A DNA stretch of 64,000 nt from Desulfosarcina ovata subsp. ovata (GTDB taxonomy: Bacteria > Desulfobacterota > Desulfobacteria > Desulfobacterales > Desulfosarcinaceae), in NCBI RefSeq assembly GCF_009689005.1, contig NZ_AP021879.1, forward strand, positions 3,410,001 through 3,474,000. Reading direction: 5' to 3'. Made by a program: the position numbers and the translations under genes. Below, one piece after another: positions 33,901-41,663 of this stretch. Positions within the stretch are counted from its first letter, which is position 1. Each line of letters opens with the position of its first letter. Under the pieces are notes generated by a model. The model did no database searches, was not told the origin of the DNA, and saw only the letters and a program-made list of their open reading frames with translations.

Positions 33901-34691
33901 TGTCGCAAAGTGCATGGGAGTGGATCAAAGCGCCGTTCGAAGGGCTGGCTTCAGTCGCCTCCTCCGCCTGGGAAAAGGTAAAGAACGCCGCCTCAGGAGC
34001 GTGGAATTCCGTGACGTCCACTGTATCCAACCTGGCAGGCACTGCGTTTGAAAGCGGTAAAGCCATTCTCACCACGGTGGGAGAAGGGATCAAATCGGCG
34101 GTCGCCGCACCGTACCGGGCGGCCAAGTCGGCCCTATCTTTTGTTCGCGATCTGTTGCCGTTTTCCGACGCCAAGGAGGGCCCGCTGGCCAATCTGACTC
34201 GTAGCGGATCAGCACTACTGGAAGCGCTGGCCGGAGGGATCGCCAAGGCCGCGGCGGTTCCTGCTAAGGCAATCGCTGGAGCCTTCGGTTTCATGAACGA
34301 TATGTTGGGACGTGTAGCCGTACCATCGATGCTGGTCGGGACACTGGCGCTTACGCCGGTTGTAGCTGGTGAAATCCCTTCGGCGGGAACGCCTCTCTTC
34401 GGAACCGAGCCGGCGATCATGGAAACGAGACCGGAGGCTGCGCCTCCTGAACAATCGCGTCTTCTCGGCGAGACCAGAGGTGTCCTTGGAGCAGGAAATA
34501 ACGGTTTCACGCAGTCGTCCACCGGAGAGAACCTCCTGCCGGTATTGGAGGCCATCCTGAGCAAATTCGACGCGCTCGCGGAACGGCCCATCGACGTCTC
34601 GGTGACCACCTTGCTCGACGGACGTCAGGTTGCCCAATCGGTCTATCGCGATCTGCGTGAGCGCAAAATCAAGAATTACGAAACGCTGTGA
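30939..34691 (+). CDS. Tail tape measure protein
   Basis: A 1250-residue protein that sets tail length. It has an N-terminal TMP domain, hydrophobic helices (residues 375-470 and 615-690) and a C-terminal half with regularly spaced Trp repeats (SAWxxI/V about every 20-30 residues, 33590-34020). The segment LLPFSDAxxGPL, typical of tape measure proteins, occurs twice (near 33355 and 34153), showing an internal duplication. The length would predict a tail of roughly 190 nm at 1.5 angstrom per residue, an inference. The ATG overlaps the frameshift ORF stop. Confidence 0.9.
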   Translation: MNEDLGLGVVVSMKDGFSQNAARVQTSMQSLDATVAASSERMTRNLDRIQKGTMMIGTGLALMALPVGLVASTAATQKALGELSSLGVKDLRAIEDAAESFTNTWSGSTKAEFITAAYDVRSALSGLTDEAVGSFTAMAALTGKATKATTEEMVGTFTTAYGIFKPIMQDMSDAQWAKTFAGAMAQTVASFKTNGRQMADAIKNIGAVAASSNVPLQEQLAILGQLQTTMPGSEAGTLYKAFIMKAAEAGEKLGLSFIDSTGRLKGIIPILQEIKGRFPDLSQAAAQVEIKKAFGSDEAVKFLLQMSQGVGALETNIQSVARAMKTGTAVTEEMAQAMNMDIGSQFKLLWQQIGNLSEILGRTLLPVVTPIIQGISKAVLFFQKLAKSMPGLTRVVLTLSMALGAVLVVVGGVIAAAGTIGLMLPAIKAGLAAMGAAVAGVGSVFATYFLPVVAIIGGVVLAVYLLKKAWESNFGGIRDTILGAWEKVKLVVGGIRELISSLSGGSGRMSAELAKKLEAAGLMGLVVTVFRIYYRVRQFLTGLWQAFSNAFGKIRAILEPAVSALMQAYGALYKAVFSVLEIFGLAASSADASSYRSLGETLGTVLGVIAKVGAYLLNFVIYNLVAVVKVVTWVVRAVVWLGKTIVTAFIEAGKFIYKFFLPIRLLVQALRMVGRVVYTVWQVLTGDLSVVDGLKSMGSAVFDFLATPFRWALDVIVGVWNFIKGLFSSIGRFFSGIASSLVAAFMDLPLVRTLRNVFGAVRSFFSGDTTFFEAGKRLLIALGKGIWSAVTYPFELLKKALGWLRKLLPFSDAETGPLSSLSNSGASILKTLAKGMLGVLSLPGKILGMALKGMFSAVRWIWQGIKSLGSGILSALTLPFRKGVELAASAWRGVTGVVASAWNGIKGLGASAFDAMAAPFRWIGDVARSVWDGIRSTASELWRGIGNLAQSAWSFVSKPFTWVADTASSAWSHITNAASMAWDGLRSMSQSAWEWIKAPFEGLASVASSAWEKVKNAASGAWNSVTSTVSNLAGTAFESGKAILTTVGEGIKSAVAAPYRAAKSALSFVRDLLPFSDAKEGPLANLTRSGSALLEALAGGIAKAAAVPAKAIAGAFGFMNDMLGRVAVPSMLVGTLALTPVVAGEIPSAGTPLFGTEPAIMETRPEAAPPEQSRLLGETRGVLGAGNNGFTQSSTGENLLPVLEAILSKFDALAERPIDVSVTTLLDGRQVAQSVYRDLRERKIKNYETL

Positions 34692-34698
34692 GGATAGC

Positions 34699-35010
34699 AT
34701 GAAGAAAATATTCATTTGCAGTCGCTATGCGGGAGACGTCACCCGCAATGTAACTGTCGCCGAACGCTTGTGTCGCAAGGCTGTGGAACAAGGCTGCGCG
34801 CCGTTCGCACCCCATCTTCTGTTCACCCGCTTCCTTGACGATGAAAAGGCGTCGGAGCGGGAGATCGGCATCTCCTGTGGACTGATTTTCATGAAAACCT
34901 GTGACGAGGTCTGGGCCTATATCGGTGATGGGGTTTCCAGTGGCATGCGCAGAGAAATGGACCACGCCCTTTGTCTTGGCAAGACCGTGGTCGAGATCGA
35001 GGAGTTCTGA
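34699..35010 (+). CDS. Nucleoside 2-deoxyribosyltransferase-like protein (DUF4406/DUF7768 type)
   Basis: A 103-residue Rossmann-like protein: KKIFICSRYAGDVTRN at the start, CAPFAPHLLFTRFLDD, CDEVWAYIGDGVSSGMRREM and KTVVEIEEF at the end. This is the layout of nucleoside 2-deoxyribosyltransferase-like domains that handle nucleotides or base-modification. Its place between the tape measure and a baseplate gene is odd for such an enzyme. Short spacing on both sides shows it belongs to the tail transcript. The family is fairly clear, the substrate is not. Confidence 0.7.
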   Translation: MKKIFICSRYAGDVTRNVTVAERLCRKAVEQGCAPFAPHLLFTRFLDDEKASEREIGISCGLIFMKTCDEVWAYIGDGVSSGMRREMDHALCLGKTVVEIEEF

Positions 35011-35012
35011 CC

Positions 35013-35483
35013 GTGGCTTGGGACCAGAAAGAGATCACAGCATACATCGTGGATGTGGATACGGGTGACTACTTGGATTTCCAATATAACCCCAACGATA
35101 TCGTGGACGACAAAAGCACCGCGTACGCCGCCATCAAGATTCCAGGGATGAGCCATCCCCGCTACCAATATGTGGCCGGCGAACCCCGTAAGATCAGCTT
35201 CAAAATTTTATTCTTCAAGGGACCGGTCAAGGAATCGGTGGACTGGCTGCGCTCTCTCCTCTACCCGGAGCACGCAGGAACGATGCTCAAGAACGCGCCG
35301 CACCGTGTGCTGTTCATGTTTGGTGATCTTTATCCCGGTGTGCTCTGCGTGGTCAGGCAGGTCAAGGCGCGCTTTTTCCACCTGTTCGACCGGGACAATC
35401 TACTTCCCCAACATGCCGAAGTCGACATGGTGCTCGAGGAGTACATCGACGAGTCGGTGGATTACTCGGAGGTGCGCGGATGA
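35013..35483 (+). CDS. Tail tube-to-hub adaptor / LysM-region baseplate protein
   Basis: A 156-residue protein similar to the N-terminal domain of contractile-injection-system tube-end proteins: IVDVDTGDYLDFQYNP, RYQYVAGEPRKISFKILFF, SLLYPEHAG and an extended C-terminal beta part with LPQHAEVDMVLEEY. In related systems it links the tube to the hub and carries a LysM domain, here seemingly encoded by the separate next gene. GTG start at 35013 with GAGGAG 8 bases upstream. Confidence 0.7.
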   Translation: MAWDQKEITAYIVDVDTGDYLDFQYNPNDIVDDKSTAYAAIKIPGMSHPRYQYVAGEPRKISFKILFFKGPVKESVDWLRSLLYPEHAGTMLKNAPHRVLFMFGDLYPGVLCVVRQVKARFFHLFDRDNLLPQHAEVDMVLEEYIDESVDYSEVRG

Positions 35484-35770
35484 TCGGACGTCGTTCCCGT
35501 TATGCCTCGGGCATCCTTTACACGGATTATGGGGATGAGTTTCTGGGAGTCCGGCCACGCGTCGATACAACTCCCCGTCCCGATGATCGTTTCCACACGG
35601 TGGTTGACGACGATAGGCTGGATCTGCTGGCCCACCGCTACCTGGACCGGGCCGATCTGTGGTGGATCATCTGCGATTACAACGACATCTTCTTCCCCCT
35701 GGAGATCGAGCCCGGCACCGTGCTTCGAATTCCATCCGTTGAACATGTTCTGATGCGCTTGCTGAGCTGA
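35480..35770 (+). CDS. LysM-like tail protein (gpX/gp53-like)
   Basis: A 96-residue protein with the LysM-like pattern of tail protein X: HTVVDDDRLDLLAHRYL, then LWWIICDYNDIFFPLEIEPGT and LRIPS. Such domains sit at the hub-tube junction of contractile tails. It overlaps the previous gene by 4 bases and forms with it a split version of proteins that are often fused. Copy 6 of the regulatory element follows 26 bases later. Confidence 0.78.
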   Translation: MIGRRSRYASGILYTDYGDEFLGVRPRVDTTPRPDDRFHTVVDDDRLDLLAHRYLDRADLWWIICDYNDIFFPLEIEPGTVLRIPSVEHVLMRLLS

Positions 35771-35796
35771 CTCAAGCCTTTCATCTCATTCGCGCC

Positions 35797-35829
35797 GACA
35801 ACTTTCCCCACGCTCCGGTAAGTATCCGG
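35797..35829 (+). promoter_or_regulatory. Late-promoter-like element, copy 6
   Basis: CCGACA, 13 bases, TCCGGTAAGTATCC in the 99-base gap before the hub gene. The leader contains a hairpin ACCGCC-ATGCC-GGCGGT, then the ribosome binding site AACCGGAG. Confidence 0.7.
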
Positions 35830-35869
35830 TGAAGACCGCCATGCCGGCGGTACAACCGGAGTTAGGCGC

Positions 35870-37135
35870 ATGGATCTCGATACATTCAAACCGACGTTCC
35901 TGATTCAGATCGAGGGACAGACATTATCGGCGGACATCACGCAGGAGATAACCTCGTTCATCTTCGAGGACAACGAGGAGGAACTCGATGTCCTGGAGTT
36001 GTCGGTCACGAACCGCAACCTGCAGTTTGTGGATGATCCGTTGTTCCAGGAGGGCAACGAGATCGTCGCCCGCTTCGGATATGTCGACAACCTCTCCCCG
36101 CGCAAAAAGGCAGTCATCAAGGATATCGATTACGACTTTCCAGAGAGCGGTGACCCAACCATTCGCATCAAGGCCTATGACAAGGGTTTCAAACTGGCAG
36201 GCAAAGAGAACCAGAAGGTTTGGAAAAAGCCCGCTCCGGGCATCCTCTATTCCGAAATCGCCGAGGAGATTAGCTCCGCCAACGGACTGACGTCGGTGGT
36301 GAAGCCCACCAAGGGACAACATCTGCGGGTCGCGCAAAGCAACATCTCCGACGCCCAGTTTCTCAAGGAACTCGCAATCAAAGCCCGTGAACAGGATGGC
36401 GACGGAGTTACGGGTTACGCCTTTTACATCCAGGACGACGAACTGCACTTTCATCCCCGCGAGCTGGAGAAAAAGCCCGCCGCGGTCCTTGAATACTTCA
36501 CCGACCGTAAGGGCGTGCTCCGCTCCTTTCGCCCCTCCACCCAATCACAGGGGGCAAAAGGAGCCGGAACGGAGACCAAGACCACCGGCGTTGATCCACG
36601 CAAGAAAGAACCCGTGGAACATACCGCCAACAACGAGACCACCCCGGAGCGCACGTCTCTCGGCAAGCGGACCTACCTGGTCGACGGAAATACCGGTGAG
36701 GGAGCCTTTAAAGAGCAGGAGTCGGGACAAATCGTTCCCAGCTTCGAACGGTCCGAAGGCTTCCACGAAGAGCCGCGTCAGGAACCCGCCCAGGACCTGG
36801 CCGAAGGCAAGTTCAAGGAAGCCGAGCTCCGCCAGGTCGAGGCCGTCGCCGTCACCATCGGCATTCCCGCGCTGCGGGCCAAGCAGAACGTGGAAGTCAA
36901 GGGCGTCGGTCAGAAGTTCTCCGGAATCTATTACTGCCATTCGATCCGTCACGCCATCGGTGACAATGGATATCAGTGCGAACTCAAACTCAAGAAAAAC
37001 GCTCTGGGCAAAGGAGCCGGTGACAAGTCGATTGAGGCCAAGGGTAAGCAAAACGACCAGGAAGCGCCGCTGACCCCACAGGAAGAACCGCCACAAATGG
37101 TGACCATCGACGCGGATAGCGGGCAACGACGGTAA
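35870..37135 (+). CDS. Baseplate hub protein (late control D / gp27-like)
   Basis: A 421-residue hub subunit of the gpD/VgrG N-terminal family: FLIQIEGQTL, ELSVTNRN, YDKGFKLAGKENQKVW and SNISDAQFLKELAIKARE. Three copies should form the ring between the tube and the spike. A low-complexity, Glu-rich region (residues 235-325) lies before the last beta domain (RQVEAVAVTIGIPALRAKQNVEV). It is the first gene of the baseplate block and is followed by lysis and spike genes. Confidence 0.85.
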   Translation: MDLDTFKPTFLIQIEGQTLSADITQEITSFIFEDNEEELDVLELSVTNRNLQFVDDPLFQEGNEIVARFGYVDNLSPRKKAVIKDIDYDFPESGDPTIRIKAYDKGFKLAGKENQKVWKKPAPGILYSEIAEEISSANGLTSVVKPTKGQHLRVAQSNISDAQFLKELAIKAREQDGDGVTGYAFYIQDDELHFHPRELEKKPAAVLEYFTDRKGVLRSFRPSTQSQGAKGAGTETKTTGVDPRKKEPVEHTANNETTPERTSLGKRTYLVDGNTGEGAFKEQESGQIVPSFERSEGFHEEPRQEPAQDLAEGKFKEAELRQVEAVAVTIGIPALRAKQNVEVKGVGQKFSGIYYCHSIRHAIGDNGYQCELKLKKNALGKGAGDKSIEAKGKQNDQEAPLTPQEEPPQMVTIDADSGQRR

Positions 37136-37148
37136 GGAGTTGAAATAA

Positions 37149-37580
37149 ATGGGAAATCTAAGCAAGAACTTTTCACGGCATGAATTCGCATGTCGATGCT
37201 GCGACCGGGCCGAGATCAACCAGCGGCTGGTGGGTGCGCTGCAGGAGCTGCGCGATCTCGCAGGTCTGCCGGTTCGAGTCACCAGCGGTTACCGCTGTTC
37301 GGAACACAATCGGGCGATAGGCGGAGCAACCCGAAGTCAGCATCTGCTCGGAACCGCGGCGGACATCTCAGTCAGAGGAATGACCCCGACCGAAATGTAC
37401 CGACTGGCCGAAGACGTTGAGGCCTTTCGCAACGGCGGTATCGGCGTCTACCCGGACAAGGGATTTATTCATGTGGATGTGCGAGACGGACGGGCCCGCT
37501 GGGGACAGCTCGACGGGAAATACGTTGCGCTTGCAGAAGCGCTGAAAAACACAGGAGGAAACGACCATGCAACAGCTTGA
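37149..37580 (+). CDS. Peptidase M15-family endolysin (D-Ala-D-Ala carboxypeptidase-like)
   Basis: A 143-residue zinc peptidase of the YcbK/M15 type, expected to cut peptidoglycan cross-links either at host lysis or at entry. Zinc ligands are visible: SQHLLGTAADI (His and Asp) and FIHVDVR (His). VTSGYRCSEHNRAIGG is also typical. There is no signal peptide, so a holin or the tail would deliver it. The last 14 bases overlap the next gene, a membrane protein that may be its holin. AAGGAG precedes the ATG. Confidence 0.85.
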   Translation: MGNLSKNFSRHEFACRCCDRAEINQRLVGALQELRDLAGLPVRVTSGYRCSEHNRAIGGATRSQHLLGTAADISVRGMTPTEMYRLAEDVEAFRNGGIGVYPDKGFIHVDVRDGRARWGQLDGKYVALAEALKNTGGNDHATA

Positions 37581-37893
37581 ACAGATTCTGACCTTTATTT
37601 TGGACCACAAGGAGCTCATCGGGACTTTTCTCGCGACGCTTCTGGCGATTATCAAACTGACTTCGTGGGGCCGAGCCAAGGCCGCGGCGTTGGATGCGGT
37701 TATCGGTGTCATTGAGCGAATGGGAGCAAAAGAGGTGAAAAGTGGAGTCGCAACCAAGGAAATCAATCTCCAGACGGCGGCCAAGGATGCCCTTCGTCAC
37801 GCGGTGACCAAGGCCGATCCGAAAAAGAAGGCTGATGGACTTGCGACCCGTGTGGTGCGGGAGGTACTGCGCGGCGTTCTGCCACTGAAATAA
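37567..37893 (+). CDS. Small membrane protein next to the endolysin (holin candidate)
   Basis: A 108-residue protein with one hydrophobic helix (residues 17-34, ELIGTFLATLLAIIKL) and a basic C-terminal part (KKKADGLATRVVREVL). It overlaps the M15 peptidase gene by 14 bases, with GGAGG before the ATG. The topology and place suggest a holin or a holin-like partner, but the family is not recognised. Confidence 0.6.
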   Translation: MQQLEQILTFILDHKELIGTFLATLLAIIKLTSWGRAKAAALDAVIGVIERMGAKEVKSGVATKEINLQTAAKDALRHAVTKADPKKKADGLATRVVREVLRGVLPLK

Positions 37894-37908
37894 GCGGGAG
37901 GATTGTCT

Positions 37909-38958
37909 GTGATCGAAACCCAGGACCGACAACATGAGGAGCGTTACAAGAACCGCTGGTACGGCAAATACCGAGGTTTTGTGCGCGATAACAACGACCC
38001 CGAGCGTCTCGGGCGCTGCCGTTTGGAAGTGCCGGCGGTGCTCGGTACCGGCAAGGAGAACTGGTCGGACTGGGCATCACCCTGCTTTCCCTACGGCGGG
38101 AACGAGGACATCGGTGTGTTTCTTGTTCCCGAAGAAGGCGCGTCGGTATGGGCGGAGTTCGAAGGCGGCAAGGTCCAGTTCCCCATCTGGTCGGGCGTAT
38201 GGCTGGCAAAGAGCAATCCCGGTGAACAGCCGGAGGAGTCGAAACGCGTTTGCAGCGATCCCACCTGCCGGGATTGTGAGGATAAAGTCGAACATAAACC
38301 GGACAGCCACGACAACCTCGAACATAAGAAATACCACGGCCATCCGCCGTATTACTGCCCACGCCGCAAGGTACTGCTCAAAACCGAGACCGGCCACACC
38401 ATCGTTTTTGACGACCGGGATGAAGAGGAATTTTTAAAGATCATCGACCGCGCCGGGCAGATCCTTCACATGGACTGCCGGGTAAAGCGGGATGTTCAAA
38501 CCGGCAACTCCCGAAGACGGGGGACCAAGAATGCCGAGCAAGGTGATCAATTGGACATCGCCGCCGACATCAAGGACCAGCATGGCCGTATCGAAATCAC
38601 CGATCTCTGCCGTCAGTTCATGCGCTGGGAGGCATGGAAGGATAAGGAGAAAATCCATATCCAATCCTGCGACAAGACCCGGGCCCGCTGGCAGAAGATT
38701 CTCATCGACACCACCAAGGGACGGGAAAAAGTTCATATCTGGGGGCTTTGCGGCACTCAGGAGATTCTCATCGATTCCACCAGCGGCGCAGAAAAGATCC
38801 AGCTGACCGACAAAGCCAGCCAGGTGGTGGTCATGAACGCCGCAGCCGGACAAGAACGAATACAGGCCACCGACAAATCCGGCAGTGTCATCCTCATGGA
38901 CGGCGTCATGGGCAACATCATCGTCCGCTCCAGCAATAAGGTGTTGATCAACACATGA
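37909..38958 (+). CDS. Baseplate spike protein (gpV/gp5-like, OB-fold plus beta-helix)
   Basis: A 349-residue spike. The N-terminal gp5-type OB fold (YKNRWYGKYRGFVRDNNDPE, RCRLEVPAVLG, GVFLVPEEGASVWAEFEGG) is followed by a Cys-rich linker (CSDPTCRDCE) and a C-terminal run of short beta repeats (KIQLTDKASQVVVMNA, RIQATDKSGSVILMDG) that should form the trimeric needle. The GTG at 37909 has GGGAGG 7 bases upstream, better than TTG 37903. A separate PAAR protein, encoded at 40107, probably caps the needle. Confidence 0.85.
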   Translation: MIETQDRQHEERYKNRWYGKYRGFVRDNNDPERLGRCRLEVPAVLGTGKENWSDWASPCFPYGGNEDIGVFLVPEEGASVWAEFEGGKVQFPIWSGVWLAKSNPGEQPEESKRVCSDPTCRDCEDKVEHKPDSHDNLEHKKYHGHPPYYCPRRKVLLKTETGHTIVFDDRDEEEFLKIIDRAGQILHMDCRVKRDVQTGNSRRRGTKNAEQGDQLDIAADIKDQHGRIEITDLCRQFMRWEAWKDKEKIHIQSCDKTRARWQKILIDTTKGREKVHIWGLCGTQEILIDSTSGAEKIQLTDKASQVVVMNAAAGQERIQATDKSGSVILMDGVMGNIIVRSSNKVLINT

Positions 38959-39737
38959 GGGAAAATCTTATGTATCCATCAGTGTCGGTAATCATCAGGG
39001 GCTACAACCGAGAACGATATATCGGCCAAGCCATCGAAAGCGTGCTTGCTCAGACTTATACGGACTTCGATCTGCTGGTCTGGGATGACGGCTCAACCGA
39101 CAAGACCGCCCAAATCGCCATCGAATATGCAAAGAAGGACAGACGCGTCCGTGTCGCCGCATGCGATCACCGGGGGGCTGTTAAGTCCTTGAAGGCCGCC
39201 GTGGCGGATACCTTCGGGGCCTACCTGTGCTGGGTGGACAGCGACGACCTTTTGGCACCCACGGCATTGGAAGAAATGGTCGCGGTCCTGAAAAAGAATC
39301 CGTCGGTGGGGATGGTCTATACAGATTACCAGCTAATTGACACTGTCGGGCGGGTTAAGGGGAACGGACGACGGTGTCGTATTCCGTACAGCAAGGACCG
39401 GTTACTTCTCGATTTTATGACTTTCCATTTTCGGCTCATACGCCGTTCGGTTTACGAACAGACAGGCGGTATCGATGCCGATTTCAGATGCGCCGAAGAC
39501 TACGATCTATGCCTGCGTTTATCTGAAGTCACTGAAATTCGTCACATTCAAAAGCCGCTGTACCAATATCGAGTCCATCCCCGGTCCATTTCCCATGAGA
39601 TGCGGCTGGAACAAGTCCACTGGTCTCGGGAAGCCATTTCTAATGCTTTGAAGCGCAGGGGGCTGGCGGATCGCTTTGAGGTCGATCTTCAAATTCGAGA
39701 ACGCTTCTCGCTGAAAAGGAGAGAACCCGATGGATGA
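38955..39737 (+). CDS. Family 2 glycosyltransferase inside the baseplate operon
   Basis: A 260-residue GT2 (GT-A fold) enzyme: VSVIIRGYNRERYIGQAIES, WDDGSTDKT and the metal-binding DSDD in YLCWVDSDDLLAPT, with a later CAEDYDLCLRLSE and YQYRVHPRSIS. No membrane segments are seen. It should transfer a sugar from a nucleotide donor; the acceptor could be a virion protein or host surface glycan. The gene overlaps the spike gene (ATGA) and is clearly in the tail transcript, an unusual place. An ATG at 38970 with GAGGG upstream may be the true start. Confidence 0.85.
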   Translation: MRENLMYPSVSVIIRGYNRERYIGQAIESVLAQTYTDFDLLVWDDGSTDKTAQIAIEYAKKDRRVRVAACDHRGAVKSLKAAVADTFGAYLCWVDSDDLLAPTALEEMVAVLKKNPSVGMVYTDYQLIDTVGRVKGNGRRCRIPYSKDRLLLDFMTFHFRLIRRSVYEQTGGIDADFRCAEDYDLCLRLSEVTEIRHIQKPLYQYRVHPRSISHEMRLEQVHWSREAISNALKRRGLADRFEVDLQIRERFSLKRREPDG

Positions 39738-40104
39738 ACGCGATCAAGGCCAAACGCCGTGCAACTGGGAGCAAAATGAGCGTCTCCTGGCGCGCACCTT
39801 CGACTCCTGGCGAGCCGAGTTCAGAGCGATTCTTGAAGATCACCGTCGGGAAATACAAGCGCGGTTGGAAAAAATCGAGCGCGAGATCGAGAAAAAATCG
39901 GACAAGGAGAACGTCGATCTTGTGGTCCGCAATATCCAGGGTGATCTGCGTCGTCACAGTGACGACATCAAAAACCTGCAAACAGGTCTTAATCAGAAGA
40001 TGGGTGTCGAGACCATGTGGAAGGTGGTGGGGCTGGTACTCGCCATCAGCGGAGCCGTGGGCGGTGTGGTCGGCTTTTTGATTCGCGTGTTGACGGGGAA
40101 ATGA
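39730..40104 (+). CDS. Coiled-coil protein with C-terminal membrane helix (XhlA/holin-like)
   Basis: A 124-residue protein: a long charged coiled coil (residues 25-85) and one hydrophobic Gly-rich helix near the C-terminus (TMWKVVGLVLAISGAVGGVV). This layout fits haemolysin XhlA-type lysis accessories or a spanin-like protein. It overlaps the glycosyltransferase gene by 8 bases and lies 2 bases from the PAAR gene. With the M15 peptidase and the membrane protein at 37567 it could complete a lysis set embedded in the baseplate block. Confidence 0.6.
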   Translation: MDERDQGQTPCNWEQNERLLARTFDSWRAEFRAILEDHRREIQARLEKIEREIEKKSDKENVDLVVRNIQGDLRRHSDDIKNLQTGLNQKMGVETMWKVVGLVLAISGAVGGVVGFLIRVLTGK

Positions 40105-40106
40105 TC

Positions 40107-40373
40107 ATGGCCAGACCGCAAGCCAGACTCGGTGACATTTCCAGCCACGGCGGCGTGATCATCACCGGCGCAACGAGAACGGTGGTCAACGGTAGGCCCG
40201 CTGCACGCTTGGGTGATTTGCACGCATGTCCTATTCCAGGTCATGGGGTCACGCCCATTGTTACCGGAAGCCTCGATACGACCACTGAAGGTATGCCCAA
40301 CGCACGCATCGGCGACGTCACCGCCTGCGGCGCGGTCATTGTCACCGGCAGCCTGGACACCACTGATAACTGA
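40107..40373 (+). CDS. PAAR-domain spike tip protein
   Basis: An 88-residue PAAR protein: ARLGDISSHGGVI, ARLGDLHACPIPGHG and ARIGDVTACGAVIVTGS. It should form the sharpened, metal-bound tip on the gpV needle that pierces the outer membrane. The His and Cys residues of the metal site are present (His in SSHGG and GHG; Cys in HACP and TACG). No toxin extension follows. Confidence 0.88.
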   Translation: MARPQARLGDISSHGGVIITGATRTVVNGRPAARLGDLHACPIPGHGVTPIVTGSLDTTTEGMPNARIGDVTACGAVIVTGSLDTTDN

Positions 40374-40383
40374 GGTTTGACGG

Positions 40384-40686
40384 ATGGATTACGAAGATTT
40401 GGGGTTTTATTACTGGGATGTGTTTCCAAAAAAAATCAAGGTGACGCGCAGTTGGTGGTCCATGTCGGTTCCCCTCTCGATTCGCGGAACGCCAAAAGGC
40501 GAACTGCAATATGAGACCGTCGATTCCAGTATCGCCTGGGTTGATTGGGAAGGGCGCGTCCGGCTCGGTTGGCGCACGGGAGCTACGATTATCATGGTTT
40601 ACGATTCTCCGTCGCGGGACAGTATTCGTTACGTAGAGATAGAAGTGATCGAGGAATTTGGCGGTGGATACGGTGAGCCAGTGTAA
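40384..40686 (+). CDS. Small Ig-like (BID_2-type) phage protein
   Basis: A 100-residue protein with an Ig-like pattern: LSIRGTPKGELQYETVDSS, AWVDWEGRVRLGWRTGATIIMVYDS, VEIEV. It resembles a Big_2 domain and may decorate the baseplate or fibres. It lies between the PAAR and an unknown baseplate-block gene with close spacing. Family is a weak call. Confidence 0.55.
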   Translation: MDYEDLGFYYWDVFPKKIKVTRSWWSMSVPLSIRGTPKGELQYETVDSSIAWVDWEGRVRLGWRTGATIIMVYDSPSRDSIRYVEIEVIEEFGGGYGEPV

Positions 40687-40700
40687 AGGAGATAGGTGAT

Positions 40701-41663
40701 ATGGCCCTGTGGGATGAAGAAGGATCAGGATATGGAGACGGTTACGGTGAGGAAGGCGGGCCGATCATAGAACAGACCAGTTCGTCGCTGTCCCACTATG
40801 AAATTATGACGCTGGCGCGGTTATTGGCCACCGGCCTTGGCGTGACCGGCGAGGAGGAAGAACCCTATCTTCTTCAGGTCAAGAACAGCCTCTCTGCGAT
40901 CAAGGATATCATGGAGCAGAGTCACAACGCTTCAGAAGCGATCCGTGCCGAGGCCCAGACCGTATTGGAAGCCCACGCGGAAAGCGCCCAAGAGTATATT
41001 CAACAGGTCGAACAACCCAATCCACCGGATTTTCACCCTTTTGTATCCATGCCTGAGGGAACCACCGTTCGGGATCTGCCGGACGGCGGACGTATCTTCA
41101 CCCTGGCTGACGGCGTGCTTGTGCGGGTGAATGCAGACGGCAGCCTTGTCTCTATCAGCCAGGATGGAACCGCCGTCACACTTGAACCTGCCAGCGGCGG
41201 TATCGTGACGCTTCCTGACAGTCGGGAACTCACCCTTAAACCGGAAGCGATCCGCGTTACGCATGAAGCCGCCGGAATCGAGGGTTTGCCTCTCGATATC
41301 GACCCGGTCCAGACGGCCCAAGGCCGTTATCGGGTTGAATTGCCGGGTGGATACCGTCTCGATGTCTCTCACGACGAACGTACCGCTGTTGTCGGCAACC
41401 CTGCCGGTACCGTCAATATTCTCGCCATCGTTCGTATCGAAGGTGTCGGTGAGGATATTCAGGTGCGTCTGGTTCCCGGCGGAGCCAAGGGATTCACCGC
41501 AGCCGAAAGCGGCCACAAAGGGATCATTGAAGCCGACGGTACGATCCATCTTTCCATGGTGAACGGTCTTGACCTCGTCATTCATTTTCCTGAAAACGCA
41601 GGAACCGGAGATGAATACGGTAACGATGATGTCGCTCCTGTGATTTGTGAGGAGCGTGAATGA
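40701..41663 (+). CDS. Uncharacterised baseplate-block protein
   Basis: A 320-residue acidic protein I do not recognise. The first 120 residues are helical with an acidic, Gly/Tyr-rich start (DEEGSGYGDGYGEEGG). The rest is a series of short beta repeats (GTTVRDLPDGGRIFTLADGV, GSLVSISQDGTAVTLEPASGG) that look like a beta-solenoid or beta-roll. It overlaps the gp25 gene (ATGA). A structural or adhesion role on the baseplate is likely; nothing more can be said. Confidence 0.6.
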   Translation: MALWDEEGSGYGDGYGEEGGPIIEQTSSSLSHYEIMTLARLLATGLGVTGEEEEPYLLQVKNSLSAIKDIMEQSHNASEAIRAEAQTVLEAHAESAQEYIQQVEQPNPPDFHPFVSMPEGTTVRDLPDGGRIFTLADGVLVRVNADGSLVSISQDGTAVTLEPASGGIVTLPDSRELTLKPEAIRVTHEAAGIEGLPLDIDPVQTAQGRYRVELPGGYRLDVSHDERTAVVGNPAGTVNILAIVRIEGVGEDIQVRLVPGGAKGFTAAESGHKGIIEADGTIHLSMVNGLDLVIHFPENAGTGDEYGNDDVAPVICEERE

